Source of the DNA: Solwaraspora sp. WMMA2065
GTDB lineage: Bacteria; Actinomycetota; Actinomycetes; Mycobacteriales; Micromonosporaceae
Direction of reading: 5' to 3'
Assembly (NCBI RefSeq): GCF_030345075.1
Contig: NZ_CP128361.1
Coordinates: 1,922,001 to 1,986,000 of the forward strand
Length of the DNA stretch: 64,000 nucleotides
In this document: in pieces, positions 35,083 through 43,646 of the stretch
Layout of the letters: every line of letters begins with the position of its first letter
Numbering within the stretch: position 1 is the first letter of the stretch
The notes under the pieces: generated by a model
Databases searched by the model: none
What the model was told of the DNA's origin: nothing
Seen by the model: the letters and a program-made list of their open reading frames with translations, nothing else
Position numbers and translations under genes: made by a program

Positions 35083-36699
35083 GTGCCGGCCACGCCCCCG
35101 CAGGTTCTCGCGATCGACCTGGGCACCTCCGGGATGAAGGCGGCGCTGGTCGCAGTGGACGGCACGGTGACCGGCTGGGCTCAGCGGCCGGTGCCGCTGG
35201 TGGTGCTGCCCGGCGGCGGTGCCGAGCAGGACCCGCACGACTGGTGGCGGGCGCTCGCCGAGGTGGTCGCCGAACTCGGCCGGGCTCATCCGGAACACCT
35301 GCGGGCGGTCACCACCGTCTGCTCGTCCGCGCAGGGTGAGGGGACCATCGCGGTGGACGCCGCCGGTGAACCCCTCACCCGCTGTATCACCTGGTTGGAC
35401 ATGCGCGGTGCGGCGCACCTGCGTCGGCAGTTCGGCGGCTTTCCGGCGTACGGCGGAATGTCGGTCCGCCGGATCGTCCGCTGGCTGCGGCTGACCGGCG
35501 GGATGCCGTCCGCCACCGGTAAGGACCCGGCCGCACACATGCTGCTGGTCCGCGACACCATGCCGCAGGTGTACGCGCGGACCGCGACCTTCCTCAACGC
35601 GCTGGACTGGATCAACCTCAAGCTGACCGGCCGTACGGTGGCCACGGTCGACTCGATCCTCACCTCGTGGGTGACGGACAACCGCCGACCCGACCGGGTC
35701 CGCTACTCCCCCGCCCTGGTCGCCGACTGCGGCATCGACGCGGACAAACTGCCGCCGATCGTGGCCTGCACCGAGGTGATCGGCACGCTGTGCCCGGACG
35801 CCGCCGCCCACCTCGGTCTGCCGCCGACCGTCCAGGTGGTGGCCGGGGCGATCGACACCACGGCGGCGGCGATCGGCGCCGGCACCACCGCCGACGACGA
35901 CCCGCACCTGTACCTGGGTACCTCGTCGTGGATCGCGGCGCACGTGCGGCGCAAGAAGACCGACCCGGTCGCGCAGATCGCCGCCGTGCCGTGCGCGATC
36001 GGCGACCGGTACCTGATGACCGCGCTGCAGGCCACCGCCGGGGCGAACCTGACCTGGCTGAAGGACAAGATCGTCGAGTACGACGATCCGCTGGTCGGTG
36101 CCGGCCGCCTCGCCACCGACGAGACGTCGATCTTCGACGCGTTCGACGCGATCCTGCCGACCGTGCCGGCCGGCGCGAACGGGGTGCTCTACCTGCCGTG
36201 GCTGTACGGCGAACGCGCCCCGGTCGACGATCCGGACCTGCGTGCCGCGTTTGTCAACATCTCGCTCGACACCAACCGCTCGGATCTGTTGCGGGCCGTC
36301 TTCGAAGGCGTCGCGTTGAACACCCGGTGGCTGTCGGCGGCGGTCGACCGGTTCCTCGGCACCCCGGTGACCTCGTTGACGGTCACCGGTGGCGGTGCCC
36401 GGTCGACGGCCTGGTGCCAGATCTTCGCCGACGTGCTCGGCGTCGAGGTGCGTCGGGACCCGGACCCGGTCGCGGTCAACGCCCGTGGCGCCGGCTGGAT
36501 CGGCGCGGTCGGCACCGGGCAGCTGACGTTCGGGCAGATCCCGGCGTTGCTGCGGACCGACCAGGTGTTCGCCCCGACGGCGGCGCACCGCGTCCGCTAC
36601 GACGAACTCTTCGACGTCTACCGGGAGCTGCACCGCCGACTCGCCCCGGTGTACCGGCGGATGCCCGGTGGTGCACATCGGACCGATCGACGAAGATAG
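35083..36699 (+). CDS. FGGY-family carbohydrate kinase
   Basis: 538 aa from GTG 35083, 4 nt after the aldolase-aminotransferase gene. The ATPase fold signatures are present: the phosphate-1 loop AIDLGTSGMKAALV, VCSSAQGEGTIAVD, ITWLDMRG, the substrate-side WINLKLTG, VVAGAIDTTAAAIGAGTT with catalytic Asp, and the adenosine loop LTVTGGGARSTAWCQIFADV. It resembles xylulose/ribulose-type kinases, but the substrate cannot be named. It probably feeds a phosphorylated substrate to the aldolase domain encoded just upstream. Confidence 0.9.
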   Translation: MPATPPQVLAIDLGTSGMKAALVAVDGTVTGWAQRPVPLVVLPGGGAEQDPHDWWRALAEVVAELGRAHPEHLRAVTTVCSSAQGEGTIAVDAAGEPLTRCITWLDMRGAAHLRRQFGGFPAYGGMSVRRIVRWLRLTGGMPSATGKDPAAHMLLVRDTMPQVYARTATFLNALDWINLKLTGRTVATVDSILTSWVTDNRRPDRVRYSPALVADCGIDADKLPPIVACTEVIGTLCPDAAAHLGLPPTVQVVAGAIDTTAAAIGAGTTADDDPHLYLGTSSWIAAHVRRKKTDPVAQIAAVPCAIGDRYLMTALQATAGANLTWLKDKIVEYDDPLVGAGRLATDETSIFDAFDAILPTVPAGANGVLYLPWLYGERAPVDDPDLRAAFVNISLDTNRSDLLRAVFEGVALNTRWLSAAVDRFLGTPVTSLTVTGGGARSTAWCQIFADVLGVEVRRDPDPVAVNARGAGWIGAVGTGQLTFGQIPALLRTDQVFAPTAAHRVRYDELFDVYRELHRRLAPVYRRMPGGAHRTDRRR

Positions 36700-36703
36700 C
36701 GGC

Positions 36704-38071
36704 ATGGTCCGATCCGTTCCCGCCACCCGGCACGCGGTCGTCATCGGCGGCAGTCTCGCCGGGCTGTGCGCGGCCCGCGCCCTCGCCGAACACGTCGACC
36801 GGGTGACCGTCGTCGACCGCGACCGGTTCCCCGACACGCCGCAGGTCCGCGCCGGCGTCCCGCAGGCGCACCATCTGCACGTGCTGATCACCGCCGGGCA
36901 GCGCGCGCTCGATCAGCTCTTCCCCGGTCTGATCGCCGAACTGCACGCCGCCGGCGCGGTCCGGGTCGACGCGCCGACCGACGTCCTGTACCTCACAGCG
37001 ACCGGCTGGCGGGAACGGTTCCCGGCGACCCACCAGCTGGTCGGGACCAGCCGGGAACTGCTCGACTGGACGGTGCGTCAGCGGCTGGCCGTCGATCCAC
37101 GCATCCGGTTCGAGCCGGCCCACGACGTGGTCGGGCTGCTCGGCGCCGACGGCCGCGACGCGGTCACCGGCGTACGGATGCGTCCCCGCGCGGCGGGTGC
37201 CGCCGAGCGGAACCTGCCGGCCGACCTGGTGGTGGACGCCAGCGGCCGCGGCTCACACGTGCCGGACTGGTTGGCCGAGCTCGGCTACGGCCGCCCCGAC
37301 GAGACCCGGGTCGACTCCGGACTCGGCTACGCGAGCCGGCGCTACCTGCTGCCGCCGGGCGCCAGTAACGGGTGGAAGAACATCGTGGTGATGCCGCAGC
37401 CGCCACGCTCTGGTCGGGGCGGGGTGATCTACCCGATCGAGAACGGACGGTGGATGGTGACCCTCGGCGGACTCGGCGGGGACCACCCGCCGACCGATGA
37501 GGCCGGTTTCCTGGAGTTCGCCCGCGGGCTGCGCAGCCCGCTGATTCACCAGGCGATCCGCGACGCCACGCCCGACTCACCGATTCACGGGTTCCGCAAC
37601 ACCGCCAACCATCGCCGCCGGTACGAGGCGATGCCACGCTGGCCGGACGGGTTCGCGGTGGTCGGCGACGCCTCGTGCACCTTCAACCCGGTCTACGGCC
37701 AGGGAATGGCCGTGGCTGCCCGGACGGCGGTGGTGCTGGCCGAGCAGCTGCGCGACAGCGGTGGCACGCTGGGCCGCGCGGCGCAGGCCCGGGTGGCCGA
37801 CTGCAGCGAGACCGCCTGGCTGATCGCCACCGGCGCCGACCTGCGGTACCCGACGACCGTCGGGCCACGGCCACGGCGCGGCGGTGGACTGTCCCGCTGG
37901 TACCTGGACCGGGCAGCCGACGTGGCCAACCGCGATCCGTACGTGCAGCGCGCCCTGACCGACGTGTTCCACCTGGTCGCACCGTTGTCCGCAGTGGTCC
38001 GCCCGGCCGTCGCGCTGCGGGTGCTGCGCGGTCGGCCCGGCCCGCAGCTGGTCGCACCGCCGTCGAGCTGA
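36704..38071 (+). CDS. FAD-dependent oxidoreductase, geranylgeranyl-reductase/monooxygenase type
   Basis: 455 aa from ATG 36704, 4 nt after the kinase stop, so in the same operon. The N-terminal Rossmann motif is VVIGGSLAGLCAARALAEH, with VVDRDRFPD and the RAGVPQAHHLHVL element. The central part has DLVVDASGRGSHVPDWL, and the second FAD motif is FAVVGDASCTFNPVYGQGMA. The family includes monooxygenases and reductases of secondary metabolites. Its role in a sugar operon is unclear; it may simply be co-transcribed. The start at ATG 36704 is chosen over ATG-like codons at 36668 because the latter overlaps the kinase. Confidence 0.85.
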   Translation: MVRSVPATRHAVVIGGSLAGLCAARALAEHVDRVTVVDRDRFPDTPQVRAGVPQAHHLHVLITAGQRALDQLFPGLIAELHAAGAVRVDAPTDVLYLTATGWRERFPATHQLVGTSRELLDWTVRQRLAVDPRIRFEPAHDVVGLLGADGRDAVTGVRMRPRAAGAAERNLPADLVVDASGRGSHVPDWLAELGYGRPDETRVDSGLGYASRRYLLPPGASNGWKNIVVMPQPPRSGRGGVIYPIENGRWMVTLGGLGGDHPPTDEAGFLEFARGLRSPLIHQAIRDATPDSPIHGFRNTANHRRRYEAMPRWPDGFAVVGDASCTFNPVYGQGMAVAARTAVVLAEQLRDSGGTLGRAAQARVADCSETAWLIATGADLRYPTTVGPRPRRGGGLSRWYLDRAADVANRDPYVQRALTDVFHLVAPLSAVVRPAVALRVLRGRPGPQLVAPPSS

Positions 38072-38085
38072 CGCTGCCGACGCGG

Positions 38086-38659
38086 ATGAGACTCCTACGG
38101 AGCCGGTGGGCGGCGCCGGCCACGGTCCTGGTGTGGCTGATCACCCGGGCCGCGCTGATGGCGGTCTACGCACAGCTCGTTCCCGGGTTGGACGCCGGTG
38201 AGGTGTTCGCCGACGTCGACCTGTACCGACGGTGGAGCGGGCAGCTGCGCGACGGCCGGGTGCCGGGCGCCGACCCGATGTGGCAGTACCCGCCGGGCGC
38301 GGCGGCGTTGTTCGTCGCGGTCGGCTGGCTCGCCGAGTCGACGCGGACCGGCTACGCCACGGTCTCTGACCCGCCGGGACACCACACAACGGGCACCGGC
38401 CCTGCTGATCGTCGTGGCGACCGTACTGACCAGTGCCTACTTCCCGTGGTTCTATCCGGACGTGATCGGCACGCCGGGCTGGCCGGGGGTCGTGCTGCTG
38501 GCCGCCCGCAACGCGGTCCTGGTCGCCGCGACCGGGATCGGTCTGCACCGGCTGCTGGTCGGGCACCGGGTCGTGCCGGACGCGGCCCCGGCGATGGCCG
38601 GGCACCGGCCGCCGGTCGCCGGGACCGTCGGCCTTGGCAGAACCCGGGCATACAGTTAG
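38086..38659 (+). pseudogene. GT87-type membrane glycosyltransferase with a large internal deletion
   Basis: ATG 38086 starts a GT87/DUF2029 protein: LVWLITRAALMAVYAQLVPG, DVDLYRRWSGQLRDG and DPMWQYPPGAAALFVAVGWL, the catalytic-loop region of mannosyltransferases such as PimE. After about 90 residues it shifts at about 38375 to another frame encoding only a terminal part (ALLIVVATVLTSAYFPWFYP, GVVLLAARNAVLVAATGIGL), which ends at 38659. About 200-250 residues of membrane domain are missing. It is 14 nt after the FAD gene and its end runs into the iron box. Confidence 0.65.
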
Positions 38660-38674
38660 GTTAGGCTCACCTCA
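38656..38674 (+). promoter_or_regulatory. Iron box (IdeR/DmdR type) before the GNAT gene
   Basis: TTAGGTTAGGCTCACCTCA matches the consensus TTAGGTTAGGCTAACCTAA at 17 of 19 positions. It lies 18 bp before ATG 38692, so the GNAT gene should be repressed in iron-rich cells. Confidence 0.85.
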
Positions 38675-38691
38675 TCACTGAAGGGAGTGGG

Positions 38692-39252
38692 ATGGGCCTC
38701 GAACGTACGACGGAGACCGGTACCGGCCGCCACCGGGTGGTGCTCACCGACCAGGTACAGATCGATGCTCTCGCGAAGGTCTACCGCCAGGTGCACGCCA
38801 AGGACCTGCACCTGACCGACCACACCGAGCCGTCGGTGGAGCAACGGCTGGAGTGGACGGCGCAGGCACCCGGATTCGCCGCCACCGTCGGCTACGTCGG
38901 CGACCAGCTGGTCGGGACGGTGATGGGGTGTCCGCTGCCGCCGGAGACGCTCTGGTGGCGCGACCTGAGGTCGGGTGCCGACCCGGACCTTGCCCGGGAG
39001 TGGCCGGGGCGGACCTTCGCCGTCTGCGAGGCGTTCGTGCTGCCCGAGTTCCAACGTCAGCAGGTCGGCGTGCCGCTGTTCTCCCAACTGCTGGCCAGCC
39101 GCACCGAGGAACGGGTGTCACTGGCGGTCGCCGATTCCAACTCCCGGGTGCTGCGCAGCATGCGGGTGCTGGGCTGGCAGCACGTCGGCGACCTGGTGCC
39201 CTTCCTCGGCTGGCGCCGGCACGCCATGTTCGTCCGACCGTTGCCCTGGTGA
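38692..39252 (+). CDS. GNAT-family acetyltransferase under iron control
   Basis: 186 aa from ATG 38692, RBS AGGGAG. A GNAT fold is visible: LVGTVMGCPLPPE, FAVCEAFVLPEFQRQQVGVP (the acetyl-CoA loop in Q-x-x-x-G form) and SLAVADSNSRVLRSMRVLGW. It is not close to the DesC-type acyltransferases encoded downstream, so it probably has a separate role, perhaps tailoring or self-protection in siderophore production. Its 3' end overlaps the convergent MFS transporter gene by 135 bp. Confidence 0.8.
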   Translation: MGLERTTETGTGRHRVVLTDQVQIDALAKVYRQVHAKDLHLTDHTEPSVEQRLEWTAQAPGFAATVGYVGDQLVGTVMGCPLPPETLWWRDLRSGADPDLAREWPGRTFAVCEAFVLPEFQRQQVGVPLFSQLLASRTEERVSLAVADSNSRVLRSMRVLGWQHVGDLVPFLGWRRHAMFVRPLPW

Positions 39253-40500
39253 TCCGGTCGGTCCCGGGAACGGCGCCGGACCGGTCGCGGGCCGGTACCG
39301 GCGCTGGTGGCGGACGCCGACGGCGACTCCGGCGAGGACCAGCACGATCGCGGCCACCGCGACCGCCGGGTAGCCGACCCGGGCCGCCGCCGTCAGGCCG
39401 AGCGCCGCAGCCAGGTAGGAGCAGACCAGCCCGAACGACGACAGCACAGTGAAGTCGGTACCCCCGGTGCCCGGCCGGGAGTAGTCCATGTTCACCGTGT
39501 ACAGCGCGACGTTCGCCACCGTGTACGCGGCCATGAAGCAGCACAACGCGACCGTGGTGAAGCCGCCGGCGGCCCGTCCGGTGAGCATCGGCAGCAGCAG
39601 CACGGTGGCGACGGCCAGCGACCCGCCGCCGGCCACCAGCACTCCGGCCCGCCCGATCCGGTCGACCAGGCCACCGGCCACCAGCCCGGCGACGACGGCC
39701 GGGACACTGGTGACGATCCCGGTCACGAAGCCGATCCGCTGCAACGACCAGCCGGCGTCGACCAGGGCCGGCGACACCAGGCCGTAGGCCGCCCCGGCTC
39801 CCATGTAGAGCAGGGGCACCACGCCGAGCGCCCAGCGGCGGCAGCCGGGCTGGCCGAGGACGGACAGCAGCGCACCGTACGCCTGACGCGCCCCGGCCGG
39901 CCGGGCGATCCGCTCGGGCTCGCGGAACCGCCACACCACCAGCAGCCCGGTCGCGGTGAGCGCGGCGAGCAGGCCGACCGCCGCCTGCCAGCCGAGCCGG
40001 TCGTAGACCACCACGCAGACGCCGCCGCCCAGAATGCTGCCGAGGTAGCTCGCCGACACCTGGATCCCGTTGCCGGTACCCCGGACCGAGTCGGCCAGCA
40101 TCCGCACCGCGACCGCGTCGGCGGCAATGTCCTGGGTGGCGGACAGAAAGACGAACAGCGCGCAGATCAGCACCACCGGGCCGATCCGCCCGGTGGCCGG
40201 GTCGGCCGCGAGCAGGGCCAGCAGGGCCAGCACCATGCCGCTCTGCAGCACCAGCAGCCAGGAGCGGTAGTGGCCGCCGCGCCGTGGGCCGTACCGGTCC
40301 AGGACCGGTGCCCAGAGGAACTTCACCGGCCAGATCAGGCCGATCAGGTTGAGCAACGCGAGCGTGTCCAGCGAGGTGCCGCCGGCGCGCAGGATGCTGG
40401 CCAGCCCGACGGTGATGAACCCGAATCCCAGGTACTGGGTGACGTACAGCGCGGTCAGGGTCGACATGGTCCGCCCGCGGGCGGCGACGGCAGCGGTCAT
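39118..40500 (-). CDS. MFS transporter, RhtX/AmpG-like, siderophore-associated
   Basis: 460 aa. ATG 40500 (MTAAVAARGR) is preceded by GGGAGGG on the minus strand, which decides the start. Twelve hydrophobic helices are visible. The second and third carry an AmpG/RhtX-like pattern (NLIGLIWPVKFLWAPVLDRY, FLSATQDIAADAVAVRML). RhtX and FptX import siderophores in proteobacteria, and the position between iron boxes suggests the same or siderophore export. After the last helix the frame runs about 60 residues further, antisense to the GNAT gene, ending at 39118, so a natural earlier stop may have been lost. Confidence 0.82.
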   Translation of the reverse strand: MTAAVAARGRTMSTLTALYVTQYLGFGFITVGLASILRAGGTSLDTLALLNLIGLIWPVKFLWAPVLDRYGPRRGGHYRSWLLVLQSGMVLALLALLAADPATGRIGPVVLICALFVFLSATQDIAADAVAVRMLADSVRGTGNGIQVSASYLGSILGGGVCVVVYDRLGWQAAVGLLAALTATGLLVVWRFREPERIARPAGARQAYGALLSVLGQPGCRRWALGVVPLLYMGAGAAYGLVSPALVDAGWSLQRIGFVTGIVTSVPAVVAGLVAGGLVDRIGRAGVLVAGGGSLAVATVLLLPMLTGRAAGGFTTVALCCFMAAYTVANVALYTVNMDYSRPGTGGTDFTVLSSFGLVCSYLAAALGLTAAARVGYPAVAVAAIVLVLAGVAVGVRHQRRYRPATGPAPFPGPTGSPGQRSDEHGVPAPAEEGHQVADVLPAQHPHAAQHPGVGIGDRQ

Positions 40501-40738
40501 CCGGCCGCCCTCCCGCCGACGCCGAGCGGCCGCCCCGGAATCCACTGGGTAATCCACCTGGTGGGATGCAGGTCACAAGCACTCGCTCGGCCTCCGCTGA
40601 CGGCATGAATCCGCTGGTCACGACGTACGACAGCGGTCCCGCCGAGGGGTGTGGGACGCACCCGCCGGCCCCGTACCCCGTGGAGAAGGGGTCCTGCCCA
40701 GTTCCGTTTCACCGGCCCTCCCAGTAGCCTCGCCTAAG

Positions 40739-40757
40739 TTAGGTTAGGTTACCCTTA
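40739..40757 (+). promoter_or_regulatory. Iron box (IdeR/DmdR type) before the siderophore operon
   Basis: TTAGGTTAGGTTACCCTTA matches the consensus at 16 of 19 positions, extended on the left by CCTAAG. It ends 24 bp before ATG 40781 and probably covers the core promoter of the siderophore operon, and may also serve the divergent MFS gene. Confidence 0.85.
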
Positions 40758-40780
40758 TGGAGGCGGTGTTGGAGAGGCCA

Positions 40781-42280
40781 ATGTACCCGCATCTGTTCGG
40801 CCGGCACACGCTGGACACCTATGTGTCCAGCATCGACCGGACCGCAGCGGTTCTCGCCGACCGCGTACGGGCGGTCCGCCAGCCGTACTCCGGCGGCGCC
40901 GTGGCACCACTGCAGGCCAAGGTCGACGGCGTCGACCTGGACGCACCGCTCGGCACCACCGACGCCGCGCTGGACGAGGTCGCCGGCCTGTACCTGGACC
41001 ACGCGGTGTGGTTCCACGAACCCACCTACCTGGCCCACCTGAACTGCCCGGTGGCGATCCCCGCGCTCAACGCCGAACTGCTGCTCGCCGCCGTCAACAC
41101 CTCGGTCGACACCTGGGACCAGAGCACCACCGGCACGCTCATCGAGCGACGGCTGATCGCCTGGACGGCCGAGCGGATCGGGTTCGGCCCGACCGCCGAC
41201 GGCGTCTTCACCAGCGGTGGCACCCAGTCGAACCTGCACGGTCTGCTACTGGCCCGGGAGGACCGCCTGGTCCGCGCCGACGCCGACCGGGACACGATGC
41301 TGCCCCGGCTGCGGGTCCTGGCCACGGCGGAGAGCCACTTCAGCGTCGGCAAGTCCGCCGGTCTGCTCGGGCTCGCCGCCGACGCGGTCGTCCCGGTCGC
41401 CACCGACGGCGCCGGCCGGATGGACCCGGTGGCGCTCGACGCCGAGATCGACCGGCTGCTCGACCAGGACCTGGTGCCGATGGCGGTCGTCGCCACCGCC
41501 GGCACCACCGACCGCGGCTGTGTCGACCCGCTCGCCGCGATCGGCACCGTCTGCCGCGACCGGGCGGTGTGGCTGCACGTCGACGCGGCGTACGGCTGCG
41601 GCCTGCTGGTCTCCACCCGCCACCGGCACCTGCTCGACGGCATCGCCGCCGCCGACTCGGTCACCGTCGACTTCCACAAGAGCTTCTTCCAGCCGATCAG
41701 CTCCAGCGCCATAATCGTCCGGAACGCGCCGACCATGCGGCGGGTCGCGGTGCACGCCGACTACCTGAACCCACGAACCGCGACCGTGCCGAACCAGGTC
41801 GACAAGAGCCTGCAGACCACCCGCCGGCTGGACGCCCTGAAGTTGTGGATGACGTTGCGGGCGATCGGCGCCGACCAGCTCGGCGAGATGTTCGACCAGG
41901 TCGTCGACCTGGCTCAGCAGGCCTACGGTCTGCTCCGCGAGTGCGACGACTTCGAGCTGGTCATGCGACCGGTGCTGAGCACCGTGCTGTTCCGGTACCG
42001 ACCGGACTGGCTACCGGTGCAGGACTGCGACCGGCTGCTGCCCCGGCTGCGGGCCCGGCTGTTCGCCGACGGCACCGCGATCATCGCCGGCACCGTCGTC
42101 GACGGGCACTACTGGCTCAAGTTCACGCTGCTCAACCCGAACACCACCGTCGAGGACCTGCGTACCGTGATCGAGCTGATCCGCCGCACCGGCCAGGAGC
42201 TGCTCGACGCCGAATGGGATCCGGCGCTGATCGCCCCGGAGCCGGTCACCCCGGAGGTGTGCGCCAATGCGAACGTATGA
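40781..42280 (+). CDS. desA: PLP-dependent diamine-forming decarboxylase (DesA-like)
   Basis: 499 aa. ATG 40781 is chosen because GGAGAGG lies 5-10 nt upstream; ATG 40757 in the same frame overlaps the iron box and has no RBS. The group II decarboxylase fold is clear: GVFTSGGTQSNLHGLLLARE, VATAGTTDRGCVDPL, WLHVDAAYGCGLLV and the PLP-binding DFHKSFFQPISSSA. DesA in desferrioxamine pathways decarboxylates lysine to cadaverine; ornithine to putrescine is possible, as the substrate pocket cannot be read. It is the first gene of the iron-regulated operon and overlaps the next gene by 14 bp. Confidence 0.88.
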   Translation: MYPHLFGRHTLDTYVSSIDRTAAVLADRVRAVRQPYSGGAVAPLQAKVDGVDLDAPLGTTDAALDEVAGLYLDHAVWFHEPTYLAHLNCPVAIPALNAELLLAAVNTSVDTWDQSTTGTLIERRLIAWTAERIGFGPTADGVFTSGGTQSNLHGLLLAREDRLVRADADRDTMLPRLRVLATAESHFSVGKSAGLLGLAADAVVPVATDGAGRMDPVALDAEIDRLLDQDLVPMAVVATAGTTDRGCVDPLAAIGTVCRDRAVWLHVDAAYGCGLLVSTRHRHLLDGIAAADSVTVDFHKSFFQPISSSAIIVRNAPTMRRVAVHADYLNPRTATVPNQVDKSLQTTRRLDALKLWMTLRAIGADQLGEMFDQVVDLAQQAYGLLRECDDFELVMRPVLSTVLFRYRPDWLPVQDCDRLLPRLRARLFADGTAIIAGTVVDGHYWLKFTLLNPNTTVEDLRTVIELIRRTGQELLDAEWDPALIAPEPVTPEVCANANV

Positions 42281-43646
42281 CTTCGTCGCCGTCGGGCTCG
42301 GGCCGTTCAACCTCGGTCTGGCCTGCCTGACCGCGCCGCTCGACGACCTGGACGGGGTGTTCCTGGAGCAGCGCGACGAGTTCGCCTGGCACCCCGGGCT
42401 GATGATCGAGGGAGTCACCATCCAGGTGCCGTTCCTGGCCGACCTGGTGACGATGGCCGACCCGACGTCGCCGTACTCGTTCCTCAACTATCTGAAGCAG
42501 ACCGGTCGGCTCTACCGCTTCTACATCCGGGAGAACTTCTACCCGCTGCGCGCCGAGTACGACGCGTACTGCCGCTGGGCGGCGGCCCAGTTGCCCAACG
42601 TCCGGTTCGGCAGCCGGGTCGACCGGGTCGAGCACGACGCCGCCACCGGCGACTACCTGGTACGGGTCACCCGGGCCGACACCGGGGCGACCACGACGCT
42701 ACGGACCCGGCGGCTGGTGCTCGGCATCGGCACCGTGCCGTACCGCCCGGCGGTGGTCCGGGACCTGCCCGGCCCTGCCGTGCACAGCGCCGACTACCTG
42801 GCGAACAAGGCCCGGCTGCAGAGCCTCGGGTCGGTCACCGTGGTCGGCAGCGGGCAGAGCGCCGCAGAGATCTACCTCGACCTACTGGAGGAGATCGACG
42901 CCCACGACTACCAGCTCAACTGGGTCACCCGGTCGCCCCGGTTCTTCCCGATGGAGTACACCAAGCTCACCCTGGAGATGACCTCACCGGAGTACGTCCG
43001 CTACTTCCACGCCCTGCCTGCGGCCAGCCGGGACCGACTCAACCGGGACCAGCGCAGCCTCTACAAGGGCATCAGCGGCGACCTGGTGGACAGCATCTTC
43101 GACACGCTCTACCGCAAGGACGTCGCCGGCCCGGTACCGACCACCCTGCTCACCGGCACCGCGCTGACCGGCGCGCACTGGGACACCGACGCCGGACGGT
43201 ACCGGCTCGGCCTGCACCACCAGGAACAGGACCGAGGCTTCACCCTGGACACCGAGGGTCTGGTGCTGGCCACCGGCTACCGGCCGGCTGTGCCGACGTT
43301 CCTGGACCCGGTCCGCGACCGGATCCGGTGGGACGAACGGGGCCGGTTCGACGTGGCGCTCGGCTACACCGTCGACCACGGCGACCGGGAGATCTTCGTA
43401 CAGAACGCCGAGGAGCACACCCACAGCCTCACCGCACCCGACCTGGGCATGGGGCCCTACCGCAACTCGGTGATCATCGCCAACATGCTCGGCCACGAGG
43501 TCTACCCGATCGAGCGGAAGATCGCCTTCCAGCACTTCGGCGCACCGTCGGACAGCGCCACACCGTCGGACAAGGCCGCACCGTCGGACAAGGCCGCACC
43601 GCCGAACAGTTCGGCCCCGCAGCGGCAGGAGGCGCTCATCCGGTGA
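42267..43646 (+). CDS. desB: Flavin-dependent diamine N-monooxygenase (DesB-like)
   Basis: 459 aa from ATG 42267. It has the signatures of the lysine/ornithine N-hydroxylase family: FAD motif VAVGLGPFNLGLACL, GLMIEGVTIQVPFLADLVTM, PYSFLNYLKQTGRLYRFYI, NADPH motif VTVVGSGQSAAEIYLDLL, and the C-terminal LATGYRPAVPTFLDP. It would hydroxylate the diamine made by the decarboxylase to give the N-hydroxyamine. The C-terminal about 30 residues are a hexapeptide repeat linker. It overlaps the upstream gene by 14 bp and the downstream gene as GTGA, so translation is coupled. Confidence 0.9.
   Translation: MRTYDFVAVGLGPFNLGLACLTAPLDDLDGVFLEQRDEFAWHPGLMIEGVTIQVPFLADLVTMADPTSPYSFLNYLKQTGRLYRFYIRENFYPLRAEYDAYCRWAAAQLPNVRFGSRVDRVEHDAATGDYLVRVTRADTGATTTLRTRRLVLGIGTVPYRPAVVRDLPGPAVHSADYLANKARLQSLGSVTVVGSGQSAAEIYLDLLEEIDAHDYQLNWVTRSPRFFPMEYTKLTLEMTSPEYVRYFHALPAASRDRLNRDQRSLYKGISGDLVDSIFDTLYRKDVAGPVPTTLLTGTALTGAHWDTDAGRYRLGLHHQEQDRGFTLDTEGLVLATGYRPAVPTFLDPVRDRIRWDERGRFDVALGYTVDHGDREIFVQNAEEHTHSLTAPDLGMGPYRNSVIIANMLGHEVYPIERKIAFQHFGAPSDSATPSDKAAPSDKAAPPNSSAPQRQEALIR
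43542..43613 (+). repeat. 18-bp tandem repeat at the 3' end of the N-monooxygenase gene
   Basis: Four copies of an 18-bp unit (43542-43559, 43560-43577, 43578-43595, 43596-43613) with decreasing identity encode APSDSA, TPSDKA, APSDKA and APPNSS. Copies 2 and 3 differ by one base. The unit number could vary between strains by slippage. Confidence 0.85.

Noticed and set aside
32592-35165. 857-residue minus-strand frame
   Set aside because: Antisense to the aldolase-aminotransferase fusion, which has complete motifs in the other direction.
34969-36891. 640-residue minus-strand frame
   Set aside because: Antisense to the FGGY kinase and start of the FAD gene; no recognisable domain.
38692-39252. 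GNAT gene as a third DesC
   Set aside because: It lacks the WGM, HYP(V) and EPDVRN elements shared by the two DesC-type domains in the operon, so it is a different GNAT.
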